Positions 9,806 to 16,947 are shown, counted from the stretch's first letter. The stretch is DNA of 22,644 bases from an uncultured Collinsella sp. (GCA_958405565.1 CATYEN010000040.1:1-22644), one strand, 5' to 3'. Notes: a model not told the origin generated them from the letters alone. Translations and numbers: made by a program.

Positions 9806-10747
9806 ATGGCAGACGTCAAGAAAATCGCCACGCGCGTAAGCTACGGCGAGGCCCTCGTCGAGCTCGCCAACGAGCACGATGACTTTGTGGTCCTCGACGC
9901 CGACCTGGCCGCCGCCACGCAGACCGGCAAGTTTAAGGCCGCTTGCCCCGATCGCTTCTTCGATGTGGGCATTGCCGAGAGCAACCTGATGGGCGTCGCC
10001 GCCGGTATCGCGACCACCGGTCGTGTTGCCTTCGCGAGTACCTTTGCCATGTTCGCTGCCGGTCGCGCCTTTGAGCAGGTTCGTAACTCCATCGGCTACC
10101 CGCACCTCAACGTTAAGATCGGCGCCACGCACGCCGGTATCTCGGTGGGCGAGGACGGCGCCACGCATCAGTGCTGCGAGGATATCGCCCTCATGCGCGT
10201 CATCCCCGGCATGACTGTGATCGTTCCTGCCGACGACGTCGAGGCCCGCGCCGTGACGCGCGCCGCCTACGAGTGCGACGGCCCGGTGTACATGCGCTTC
10301 GCCCGCTTGGCCTCACCGGTTATCAACGACCCCGAGACCTATAAGTTCGAGTTGGGTAAGGGCATTGTCATGCGCGAGGGCGCCGATGTGACCATCATCG
10401 CCTGCGGCCTGATGGTCGGCGAGGCTCTCGAGGCCGCCGAGCAGCTCGCTGCCGAGGGCATCGACGCCGAGGTCATCAACATGCACACCATCAAGCCCAT
10501 CGATGCCGACCTGATCGTCAAGAGCGCCACCAAGACCGGCCACGTCGTGACCGTCGAGGAGCACTCTGTGATCGGTGGCCTGGGCAGTGCCGTTGCCGAC
10601 GTCCTGTGCGAGCAGTGCCCGACGCCGCTCAAGAAGATCGGCGTCAACGACACCTTCGGTGAGTCTGGCCCGGGTGCCGAGCTCTTGCACAAGTATGGCC
10701 TGGACGCCGCCAACATCGTGGCGACCACCAAGGAGTTCTTGGCCTAA
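9806..10747 (+). CDS. Transketolase, C-terminal (pyrimidine-binding) subunit
   Basis: This 313-residue partner supplies the pyrimidine-binding and C-terminal domains of the split transketolase. FFDVGIAESNLMGVAAGIA carries the conserved catalytic Glu that activates the ThDP aminopyrimidine ring. FASTFAMFAAGRAFEQVRNS, THAGISVGEDGATHQC and PVYMRFAR are typical of the Pyr domain. From about residue 195 the transketolase C-terminal domain follows (GADVTIIACGLMVGEALEAA, INMHTIKPIDADLI, TVEEHSVIGGLGSAVADVL). The start is fixed by continuity with the upstream stop (TAG-G-ATG) and a GAGGAG about 8 bases before it. Split transketolases are common in archaea and many anaerobic bacteria. No other pentose phosphate gene is adjacent. 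Confidence 0.93.
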   Translation: MADVKKIATRVSYGEALVELANEHDDFVVLDADLAAATQTGKFKAACPDRFFDVGIAESNLMGVAAGIATTGRVAFASTFAMFAAGRAFEQVRNSIGYPHLNVKIGATHAGISVGEDGATHQCCEDIALMRVIPGMTVIVPADDVEARAVTRAAYECDGPVYMRFARLASPVINDPETYKFELGKGIVMREGADVTIIACGLMVGEALEAAEQLAAEGIDAEVINMHTIKPIDADLIVKSATKTGHVVTVEEHSVIGGLGSAVADVLCEQCPTPLKKIGVNDTFGESGPGAELLHKYGLDAANIVATTKEFLA

Positions 10748-10795
10748 GACAAGACGAGCCAAGACATTGTCTCGACAACTTGAACCAAACCCGAG

Positions 10796-10828
10796 TAGGG
10801 ACGTCCTCTAGCAGGGCGCCCCTATTTA
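10796..10828 (+). terminator. Possible terminator after the transketolase genes
   Basis: The stem TAGGGACGTCC (10796-10806) / GGGCGCCCCTA (10814-10824) has one A-C mismatch and one G-U pair and is followed by a short TTT. The weak U-tract makes termination uncertain. The stem also contains the GGGAC/GTCC motif shared by the repeat elements, so it may be part of the next element. Confidence 0.4.
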
Positions 10829-10830
10829 AC

Positions 10831-10892
10831 TTGCGGTGAAATAGGACTGATTGTGCCTTTTAACTGGTAAAACAGTCCCTATTTCACCGCAA
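10831..10892. repeat. Long hairpin element (TTGCGGTGAAATAGGACTG arms)
   Basis: Arms of 19 and 20 bases (10831-10849 and 10873-10892) are complementary throughout except for one extra C in the second arm (GTCC against GTCCC). The loop is 23 bases. There is no T-run after it, so it is not a normal terminator. It lies in the 503-base gap between the transketolase and ftsE genes (10748-11250), which holds no credible gene. Bases 10893-11024 between this element and the next show nothing I can identify. Confidence 0.7.
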
Positions 10893-11024
10893 CTTATAAA
10901 GAAGTCCTGTCAAGCAAGGCCTCATCAGGGAAAAGGGCCCAGTACAGCAAAGTGCAATTCAGACCCTCTCAACTTTGTATGCGCAGCACCTCAAGGTGGA
11001 CGCGCCGACCCCATAGTAGCCGCA

Positions 11025-11147
11025 GGCCGGGCACGGGGTTACCCTCCAAATCTTTCCGCAGGACGGAGGAGCCCCCGCCGCGCGAAGCGCGCAGCGGAGG
11101 CTCCGACATGTCCGAGGACGATTTGGAGGGTAACCCTGTGCCCGGCC
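11025..11147. repeat. Large nested palindrome, 28-base arms
   Basis: Arms 11025-11052 and 11120-11147 are complementary at 27 of 28 positions, the exception being a C/T difference that allows a G-U pair. They include CCGGGCACGGGGTTACCCTC and its partner. Inside are further stems, GGAGCC (11068-11073) with GGCTCC (11099-11104) and CGCGC-GAA-GCGCG (11079-11091), so the full 123 bases can fold as one long rod. No open frame through it looks like a protein. The architecture suggests a MITE-like element or a structured RNA. Confidence 0.75.
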
Positions 11148-11199
11148 GGTGGGAATAGAAGCCCGCCATGCTTCTTATGTGCAGCAAAGCTAATGCTGC

Positions 11200-11205
11200 T
11201 AAAAT
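11200..11205 (+). promoter_or_regulatory. Possible -10 box for ftsEX
   Basis: TAAAAT lies 45 bases before the ftsE GTG start, preceded by a small GCAGC/GCTGC inverted repeat. The best -35 candidate (TTATGT, 11175-11180) is 19 bases away, so the call is weak. It is nevertheless the only AT-rich hexamer of this kind between the large palindrome and the gene. Confidence 0.3.
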
Positions 11206-11250
11206 ACAAAGCGCTCATGTAGTTTAAACGCACGACGATAAGGAGCACCA

Positions 11251-12471
11251 GTGGGTAACCACTTCCGTACCTCCGGTGCGGGCGATGATGCCCCCAAGAC
11301 GCAGACAGGCGTCCAGGGCAGTCGTTTCGCCACTCCGGATTCAGAGGGCCAGCCTGTTGCTCAGGCCCCCGCTCAGCCGGCAGATCAGGCACAGCCGGCA
11401 TCCGATCCCTTTGCCTACAATCCCACCAGCGATGTTGCGCTTTCCGGCACGGCGGGTTTTGAGCCCGTTCAGGCTGTGACCGCTCGCGTGGAGCAGCCTC
11501 AGGCTGGCGCCGTCGCGCCGCAGCCTAGCATGGCAGGCATTCCCGACCCCATGGCTCCTGCGACACCGGCTCCTCAGCCTGCGCAGTCTGGCCTCTTTGC
11601 CGCTATTCCCGATCCCACGCAGCCTGCTGCCCCGGTGGTCGAGAGCGATCAGGCAGCCGAGGTCGCAAGCCTCGATAACGCGCTCAACAACCCCGATTTT
11701 ACGTCGGTGTTTGCGCCCATCGATCCGCAGGCCAGCCGCAAGAAGATGGCCAAGCAGGCCGGTGTCGAGCCCGTCATCCTTATGGAACATGTCACCAAGA
11801 TCTATCCGGCACAGCCCAACAAGCCTGCACTCGACGACATCAACATTGAGATCTATCCGGGCGAGTTCGTCTTCCTGGTCGGTCACTCCGGCTCGGGTAA
11901 GACCACGCTGCTGTCGACGCTCAACCGCGACGTCAAGCCGACGAGCGGTCGCATCCTGGTTGCCAGTCAGGACCTCATGAAGATCAAGAACCGCAAGGTT
12001 CCGTTCCTGCGCCGCCAGATTGGCGCCGTGTTCCAGGACTTTAAGCTCCTGCCGCAAAAGACCGCCTACGAAAACGTGGCGTTTGCTCTGCAGTGCATCG
12101 GCAAGCCCAAGGGCGTCATTCGCAGCCAGGTGCCCGAGGTACTGCGTCTGGTCGGTCTAGCCGATCAGATGGACTCGCTGCCCGACCAGCTTTCCGGTGG
12201 CGAGCAGCAGCGCGTTGCCGTCGCCCGCGCTATGGTCAACCGTCCGCCGCTGCTGATCTGCGACGAGCCCACGGGTAACCTCGACCCGGCGATCTCGCTG
12301 GGCATCATGAAGCTGCTCGAGCGCATTAACCGCACCGGCACCACCGTGATCGTCGCCACGCACGACCGCGAGATGGTCGATAGCATGCACCGTCGCGTGA
12401 TCGCCCTCGAGGGCGGCCACGTTATCCGCGACCAGGAGAGGGGAGGTTACGGCAACTATGGCACCAACTAA
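11251..12471 (+). CDS. ftsE: Cell-division ATP-binding protein FtsE with a 170-residue disordered N-terminal extension
   Basis: FtsE is the cytosolic ATPase that, with FtsX, relays ATP hydrolysis to cell-wall hydrolases at the division site. Residues ~174-400 are a normal FtsE ABC domain: Walker A GHSGSGKTT (211-219), the Q-loop in AVFQDFKLLPQKT, the signature LSGGEQQRVAVARA from 314, Walker B LLICDEPTGNLD (334-345) and the switch His371 in VATHDRE. Residues 1-170 are Pro/Ala/Gln-rich and predicted disordered, with two IPDP motifs (97-100, 119-122) and no recognisable domain. Ordinary FtsE is about 220-230 residues. Translation starts at a GTG with AAGGAG five bases before it. No good ATG start with a ribosome site exists near residue 170, so the extension is probably translated. 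The 3' end overlaps ftsX by 14 bases. Confidence 0.93.
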   Translation: MGNHFRTSGAGDDAPKTQTGVQGSRFATPDSEGQPVAQAPAQPADQAQPASDPFAYNPTSDVALSGTAGFEPVQAVTARVEQPQAGAVAPQPSMAGIPDPMAPATPAPQPAQSGLFAAIPDPTQPAAPVVESDQAAEVASLDNALNNPDFTSVFAPIDPQASRKKMAKQAGVEPVILMEHVTKIYPAQPNKPALDDINIEIYPGEFVFLVGHSGSGKTTLLSTLNRDVKPTSGRILVASQDLMKIKNRKVPFLRRQIGAVFQDFKLLPQKTAYENVAFALQCIGKPKGVIRSQVPEVLRLVGLADQMDSLPDQLSGGEQQRVAVARAMVNRPPLLICDEPTGNLDPAISLGIMKLLERINRTGTTVIVATHDREMVDSMHRRVIALEGGHVIRDQERGGYGNYGTN

Positions 12472-13378
12472 CGTGGGCTACTCCTTCAAAGAGGCAATCA
12501 GCCACTTCTTCCGTAACTGGACCACCTCGCTCGGCGCCGTCATCACGATCTTCCTTTCGCTGTTTATCATCGGCCTGTTCATCATGGGCTCCGCGATGCT
12601 GAACTCCGTGATCGGCACCGTCGAGGATCAGGTTGTCATCAACGCGTTCATTAGTGATGACGCCGATCAGGCCGATGTTCAGGCTTTTGAGGCCGAGCTT
12701 AAGACGTGGAATAACGTCAAGTCCGTGACCTATAAGGACAAGGACGACGCGCTGGCCGAGTATACGAGCAAGATGTCGGGCAACGCCGATGCCACCATGA
12801 GCGCGCTCGATGGCCAGAATCCGCTGCCGGCTTCGTTTGCAATTGAGATGGACGATCCGTCCAAGGTCGAGAGCACGGCAGAGAAGCTCAAGAAGAACGC
12901 CGACTTCCAGAAGATCGCGGATGATGGCGACGTCAACGCGAGCGTGCTGTACGGCCAAGAGGAAGTGAGCCGCCTGTTCCAGGTGACCAACTACATCCGC
13001 ATCGCCGCCGTGGTGCTCGTTGGCCTTCTGACCTTTATCGCATTCATCTTCATCAACAACACGATTCGCCTGTCCATCACGGCGCGTCGTCGTGAGATTG
13101 CGATTATGCGTCTGGTCGGCGCCAGCAACGGCTTCATTCGTGGCCCGTTTATCACCGAGGGCGTACTGCAGGCTATTTTGGGCTCGTTGCTTTCCATCGG
13201 CGTTCTGGAGCTGCTGCGCAATCTGATGATTCCGCGTCTGCAGGAGAGCATCGGCTGGATGTCGTTTGCCCTGCCGATGCAGTACTACCTGGTGACCTAT
13301 GCTGCGCTGATTCTGGTCGGCGTGATTATCGGTCTCTTTGGTTCTGCCATCGCCATGCGCCGCTATCTGCGCGTGTAG
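12458..13378 (+). CDS. ftsX: Cell-division permease-like protein FtsX
   Basis: FtsX is the membrane partner of FtsE. Its extracellular loop activates peptidoglycan hydrolases during division. The 306 residues follow the usual layout: a short cytosolic N-terminus (GYSFKEAISHFFRNWTTSL), TM1 (AVITIFLSLFIIGLFIM), and an extracellular domain of about 130 residues with the paired D/K-rich segments (DQVVINAFISDDADQADVQ and NPLPASFAIEMDD). Three more membrane helices then follow, near residues 182-204, 228-250 and 280-300. The cytosolic ITARRREIAIMRLVGASNGFIR between TM2 and TM3 is a hallmark of the MacB/FtsX family. The start lies inside the end of ftsE, with GGGGAGG about 11 bases upstream, so the pair is translationally coupled. 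A terminator follows 25 bases after the stop. Confidence 0.95.
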   Translation: MAPTNVGYSFKEAISHFFRNWTTSLGAVITIFLSLFIIGLFIMGSAMLNSVIGTVEDQVVINAFISDDADQADVQAFEAELKTWNNVKSVTYKDKDDALAEYTSKMSGNADATMSALDGQNPLPASFAIEMDDPSKVESTAEKLKKNADFQKIADDGDVNASVLYGQEEVSRLFQVTNYIRIAAVVLVGLLTFIAFIFINNTIRLSITARRREIAIMRLVGASNGFIRGPFITEGVLQAILGSLLSIGVLELLRNLMIPRLQESIGWMSFALPMQYYLVTYAALILVGVIIGLFGSAIAMRRYLRV

Positions 13379-13403
13379 GCATGCCTGGAATTCATCCCTT
13401 CCA

Positions 13404-13436
13404 ACGGGTCGTCTCTTATGGGGCGGCCCGTTTTTT
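13404..13436 (+). terminator. Intrinsic terminator after ftsX
   Basis: The stem ACGGGTCG / CGGCCCGT (one G-U pair) is followed by six T (13431-13436). It ends exactly where the palindromic element at 13437 begins. Confidence 0.75.
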
Positions 13437-13520
13437 GATCCCTAGGGGACGGCAGGAAAACGGGTCATTGTGGCGCTGGTCTATCTATGTGACCCGCAAT
13501 CCTGACGTCCCCTAGGGATC
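13437..13520. repeat. 84-bp palindromic element (GATCCCTAGGGGACG arms)
   Basis: The outer arms GATCCCTAGGGGACG (13437-13451) and CGTCCCCTAGGGATC (13506-13520) are perfectly complementary over 15 bases. Two further stems are nested symmetrically, CAGGA/TCCTG and CGGGTCA/TGACCCG, separated by a 1x1 mismatch and a 3x3 internal loop. The hairpin therefore runs 27 of 31 positions per arm before a 22-base loop. There is no coding potential. It sits between the ftsX terminator and rnr; a -10-like TAGACT (13528-13533) just beyond it could be the rnr promoter. Confidence 0.8.
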
Positions 13521-13571
13521 ATTTGGGTAGACTCTTGGGATGTAAACGGCAATCGATAGCAAGGAGGCGCC

Positions 13572-15707
13572 ATGGGGCGCAATAACAAGCATAAGCGCGG
13601 TGCCCGCAATAAGCGTGGGCCGGTGCGCAGCGAACGCCGTCCGAGCCTGACCGGGCGCGTGCAGCTCCATGAGCATGGCGCCTATGTCATAACCGAGAGC
13701 GGCGACTACAAGGTTATGGGCCGCGGTAAGCGCGAGATCATGGATGGCGATACCGTTGCCGTGAGCATTAAGAACAGCCCGCACGGTGAGCGGCGCGCCG
13801 TGATCGAAGGCGTGGTTGAGCGCGCAGCCATAAGCGTGGTGGGTACGTACCAGACCGCTGGTCCGCTCGGTGTGATCGAGCCGCTCGATTCGCGCCTGAA
13901 GGCCGACTTCTTCATTCTGCCCGAGGATACCTCGGCGGATCGTCTGGGCGTTCATCTCGGTGACGCTGTGGTCGCACGCATTCTGACCTACCCGACGCGT
14001 TTGGAATCGGGTACGGTGACGATTGAGCGCCGCATTGGCGGAGATGACGCGCCCGATTTGGGCGTTCAATATGTGATGGCGCGTTACGGCTATACCGATA
14101 GCTATCCCGAGGCCGCGCTGGACGAGGCCGAGGGGCTTTCGCTCGATGTGTCCGCGGCGCTTAAGGACCCGCTCCGCCGCGATCTGCGCGACCGCTTTGT
14201 CATCACGATCGACCCGGTCGACGCGCGCGACTTTGACGATGCCATTTCGCTGGAGCGCACGCCCGAGGGTGGCTACAAGCTGGGTGTGCATATCGCTGAC
14301 GTTTCACACTATGTGGCTTGGGATGGGCATATCGATCTTGAGGCTCGCCATCGCACAACATCGGTGTATCTGGCCGATCGCGTGCTTCCCATGCTGCCCG
14401 AACGCCTGTCCAATGACCTGTGCTCGCTTCGCCCTGACGAGGACCGTCTGGCGTTTACCGTTGACATTGAGCTCGATGCGCAGGGTCGCGTGCGGCATTA
14501 CGATCCGTACCCCAGCGTGATTCGCTCGCGTGTGCGTATGGACTATGACGGCGCCGAGGCGCTGCTGGTGCGTGCCGGCGCGGTGGAGTATGGGGTGCTG
14601 GAGGGTGCGACCGAGGATGTTGCGGCTGCCGAGGCCTCGCGCGAGGAGGCGCTTGAGCGTGGGCTTGCATGCGAGGAGACAGCCCGCGGCTGCAACGTCG
14701 ACCTCGGCAATTTCCTTGTCGCCGCCAACGAACTCGCCGAGCTTCGCCGCCACATTCGTCGCGCGCGCGGTTCGGTCGACTTCGATACGGCCGAGATTCG
14801 CGCCCTGTTGGACGAGGACGGTGTGCCCGTGCAGATTGTGGCGCGCGAGCGCTCGTGTGCCACGTCGCTGATCGAGGAGGCTATGCTGCTCGCCAACGAG
14901 TGCGTGGCCGAGTGGCTGGCCGACCGCGATATCGAGGCCTGCTACCGCGTGCATGAAGATCCCAGTCCCGACAGTCTTCACGGCGCCGCCGTGGCACTGG
15001 CTCAGCTGGGTATTATCGACGACCGCCGTGCAGCCGGCATCGCCCTGGGAAGTCCCGATGAGCTGCAGGCTGCAGTTGATGCTGCCGCCGGTACGGCCAG
15101 CGCACCGCTCGTCAACACACTGCTCCTGCGCAGCATGCAGCGTGCGTTGTACAAGCCGCGCAACGAGGGCCACTTTGCGCTCGCCGCGCCGTGCTACTGC
15201 CACTTTACGAGCCCCATCCGTCGCTACCCCGATCTGGTGGTGCACCGCATGCTCAAGCTACAGCTTGCATACGAGCAGTTGGGCGGCAAGGACGCCCTGG
15301 TCCGTACGCCGCGCCTGATCGGTAAGGGGCGCGAGTCGCTGCCGCGCATTCTGCCGCAGATCTGTCGCGCCTGCAGCGATGCCGAGCGCGCGGCCGACGC
15401 CGCCAGCCATGCGACGCAAAAGATCAAGATCGCCCAGTACTACGAGGATCGTCTGGGCGAGCGCTATACCGGAACCATCTCGTGGGTCAGCAGCATGGGT
15501 CTTTTTGTTCGCTTGGATCTGACGCAGGTTGAGGGCTTGGTTTCGATTAAGAGCCTGGGCAACGAGTGGTTCGAGTTCGACGAGGACGCGCTTACGCTGA
15601 CGGGCGCCGACACGGGGACTCGTTATGAGCTGGGCCAGCGCGTGATTATCGAGGTCTCGCGCGTCAATACCACGCGCGGACACTTGGATTTTAAGCTTAT
15701 CCATTAG
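13572..15707 (+). CDS. rnr: Ribonuclease R (RNase II/R family 3'-5' exoribonuclease)
   Basis: RNase R degrades structured RNA processively from the 3' end and takes part in mRNA and rRNA quality control. The 711-residue protein begins with a short, very basic stretch (RNNKHKRGARNKRGPVR), then cold-shock-like OB folds (GRVQLHEHGAYVI and GPLGVIEPLDSRLKADFFIL). The RNB catalytic domain runs from about residue 190; the metal-binding aspartates are in TIDPVDARDFDDAISLE (Asp214, Asp220, Asp222, Asp223). It also has GVHIADVSHYV, CSLRPDEDRLAFTVD and CHFTSPIRRYPDLVVHRML. A C-terminal S1 domain covers about 628-708 (YTGTISWVSSMGLFVRL). It lacks the N-terminal helix-turn-helix and long basic tail of the enterobacterial enzyme. 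AAGGAGG precedes the ATG. The smpB gene, a frequent downstream neighbour in Gram-positives, is absent here. Confidence 0.95.
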   Translation: MGRNNKHKRGARNKRGPVRSERRPSLTGRVQLHEHGAYVITESGDYKVMGRGKREIMDGDTVAVSIKNSPHGERRAVIEGVVERAAISVVGTYQTAGPLGVIEPLDSRLKADFFILPEDTSADRLGVHLGDAVVARILTYPTRLESGTVTIERRIGGDDAPDLGVQYVMARYGYTDSYPEAALDEAEGLSLDVSAALKDPLRRDLRDRFVITIDPVDARDFDDAISLERTPEGGYKLGVHIADVSHYVAWDGHIDLEARHRTTSVYLADRVLPMLPERLSNDLCSLRPDEDRLAFTVDIELDAQGRVRHYDPYPSVIRSRVRMDYDGAEALLVRAGAVEYGVLEGATEDVAAAEASREEALERGLACEETARGCNVDLGNFLVAANELAELRRHIRRARGSVDFDTAEIRALLDEDGVPVQIVARERSCATSLIEEAMLLANECVAEWLADRDIEACYRVHEDPSPDSLHGAAVALAQLGIIDDRRAAGIALGSPDELQAAVDAAAGTASAPLVNTLLLRSMQRALYKPRNEGHFALAAPCYCHFTSPIRRYPDLVVHRMLKLQLAYEQLGGKDALVRTPRLIGKGRESLPRILPQICRACSDAERAADAASHATQKIKIAQYYEDRLGERYTGTISWVSSMGLFVRLDLTQVEGLVSIKSLGNEWFEFDEDALTLTGADTGTRYELGQRVIIEVSRVNTTRGHLDFKLIH

Positions 15708-15733
15708 CCAAATCCCGACCGTGCGGGAGTGGG

Positions 15734-15757
15734 GGGGCGGTCTTTCGGGGCCGCCCT
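15734..15757 (+). terminator. Possible terminator after rnr
   Basis: GGGCGG (15735-15740) and CCGCCC (15751-15756) form a GC-rich stem 28 bases after the rnr stop. There is no T-run, so it would be a weak or Rho-aided terminator. Confidence 0.35.
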
Positions 15758-15822
15758 CGCATTTGAATGATGGCCGCGTCACCGCCTGCTCGGCCGCCCA
15801 TCCGCCTGCTATTTGGGAGGTA

Positions 15823-15861
15823 AAACCTACCAAAATAAACCTGTCCCTTTTTGGCAGGTTT
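15823..15861. repeat. Dispersed hairpin element, copy 2, next to the recombinase gene
   Basis: The arms AAACCTACCAAAA (15823-15835) and TTTTGGCAGGTTT (15849-15861) match at 12 of 13 positions and enclose a loop with AACCTGTCCC (15838-15847). Stem, loop core and spacing match the copy at 3589-3629. It ends 19 bases before the recombinase start codon. Confidence 0.75.
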
Positions 15862-15880
15862 ACAAGAAAGCGGGGATGAG

Positions 15881-16486
15881 ATGGCGACGGTGTACGGTTA
15901 TGCGCGGGTGAGTTCGCGCGATCAGAATCTGAATCGGCAGCTGGATGCGCTGGGCGCCTATGGCGTGGGCTCGGCGAATATTTATGCCGACCATGCGAGC
16001 GGCAAGGACTTCGATCGCCCGCGGTATCGCGAGCTGCTGCACATCCTGGGAGACGGGGACGTGCTGGTGGTGCTTTCTATCGACCGACTTGGCCGTAATT
16101 ACTCCGAGATTCTTGAGGAATGGCGACGCATTACCAAGGAGCTCGGGGTTGCCATTGTGGTGTTGGACATGCCATTGCTTGACACGCGCGCCAGGGCCAG
16201 CGGCGCGCCGGATGTGACCCATACCCTGATTGCCGATATTGTGCTGCAACTGCTGAGCTACGTGGCGCAGGTGGAGCGCGAGAATATCCATCGGCGCCAG
16301 GCGGAGGGGATTGCAGCGGCGCGGGCGCGAGGGGTTCGTTTCGGTCGACCTCGCAAGCCGTGCCCTCCTCAGTTTGAGCTGGTACGCGATAGCTATGAGG
16401 CAGGCGATATTACCCGCAGCCAGGCAGCAAAGTGCCTGGGCGTGTGCGTGGGGACATTCGATCGCTGGATGCGCGAGGCGGGGTAG
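15881..16486 (+). CDS. Small serine recombinase (resolvase/invertase family)
   Basis: This 201-residue DNA resolvase/invertase of the Tn3/Hin type cuts and rejoins DNA through a serine-DNA linkage. The N-terminal catalytic domain shows VYGYARVSSRDQNLNRQLDA, with Arg9 and nucleophile Ser11, then LSIDRLGRNYSEILEEW carrying the conserved Asp-Arg-x-x-Arg. The long E helix follows around LLSYVAQVERENIHRRQAEGI. The C-terminus is a short helix-turn-helix (ITRSQAAKCLGVCVGTFDRWM) after a GRPRKP hinge. Length and motifs are complete, so the protein is probably active. The frame is open to 15851, but the ATG at 15881 (GGGGATGAG upstream) begins at the conserved N-terminus. No transposon genes are adjacent and no clear crossover site pair was found; the dispersed hairpin lies just upstream. 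Whether it acts as resolvase, invertase or relic is open. Confidence 0.9.
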   Translation: MATVYGYARVSSRDQNLNRQLDALGAYGVGSANIYADHASGKDFDRPRYRELLHILGDGDVLVVLSIDRLGRNYSEILEEWRRITKELGVAIVVLDMPLLDTRARASGAPDVTHTLIADIVLQLLSYVAQVERENIHRRQAEGIAAARARGVRFGRPRKPCPPQFELVRDSYEAGDITRSQAAKCLGVCVGTFDRWMREAG

Positions 16487-16575
16487 GAGATGGCAGCTCT
16501 GTCGCTTCTTGTTGCGATTCACTTTTTGCTACAACGACACTGCTATTTAGACTACACTCCTTTTGCGCCGCCTGC

Positions 16576-16743
16576 TCCGTTGGCGATCAGGTGCATAAGA
16601 TTTTTGTTCCCGGCAGGCATTTCGACGTTATCGATTTAGGATTCGATGCTGCGGGCTATGTCACCGCGATGCTGTTGGTATTGCTGGCAGCGGCGTTGGT
16701 GCGCCATGCGACTCGGCCGATCGGCGCCCATGCGAGGCGCTAG
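16576..16743 (+). pseudogene. Probable remnant of a VanZ-like membrane protein (C-terminal part)
   Basis: In one frame this stretch encodes SVGDQVHKIFVPGRHFDV followed by IDLGFDAAGYVTAMLLVLLA and a basic end. It matches the pattern of VanZ-family tails from memory: a D/E-x-x-H/Q-x-F-x-PGR-x-FD-x-x-D block, then a hydrophobic helix containing a Gly. The N-terminal membrane helices of a VanZ protein are missing, no ribosome site precedes the only start (GTG 16591, which would give 50 residues), and the upstream frame is not protein-like. I infer a decayed gene. The rest of the gap (16487-16947) holds the terminator at 16825 and the inverted repeat before murR. A short expressed membrane peptide is the alternative. 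Confidence 0.45.
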
Positions 16744-16824
16744 CCGGTAACAAACCCGTTTCTGATCATGCGACCTTGTTGAATTATTTTGTGTCGCGCG
16801 TATTTCCGAGCGGTCGGATTTGAG

Positions 16825-16851
16825 GGGCGAGCGGTAGAACGCTCGCCCTTT
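16825..16851 (+). terminator. Strong hairpin upstream of the MurNAc operon
   Basis: The 9-bp perfect stem GGGCGAGCG / CGCTCGCCC has a 6-base loop and is followed by TTT only. It probably terminates transcription from the recombinase or remnant region. The short U-tract leaves the direction open. Confidence 0.5.
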
Positions 16852-16873
16852 GTGCGCCACGATGCGGCACAAT

Positions 16874-16902
16874 GTACCGTAAAAGCTGTTTATATCCGGT
16901 AC
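16874..16902 (+). promoter_or_regulatory. Inverted repeat in the murR promoter region, possible operator
   Basis: GTACCG (16874-16879) and CGGTAC (16897-16902) are inverted with a 17-base spacer that contains the AT-rich TTTATAT, a possible -10 region. It lies 45 bases before the murR start. Location and symmetry suggest the binding site of the RpiR-type regulator encoded next. This is inference only. Confidence 0.35.
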
Positions 16903-16947
16903 GAATCGTTCGTTGGTCTTTAATTCTTCTCAACGGAGGTGTTTGAG

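Noticed and set aside
10851..11222. 123-residue open frame over the hairpin and the large palindrome
   Set aside because: The translation follows the palindromic repeats, has no ribosome site and no protein-like composition.
16490..16639. 49-residue frame overlapping the recombinase stop codon
   Set aside because: The AGGAG is only one base from the ATG and the product has no recognisable features beyond a short hydrophobic start. It could be the frame-shifted front of the VanZ-like remnant, but that is not demonstrable.
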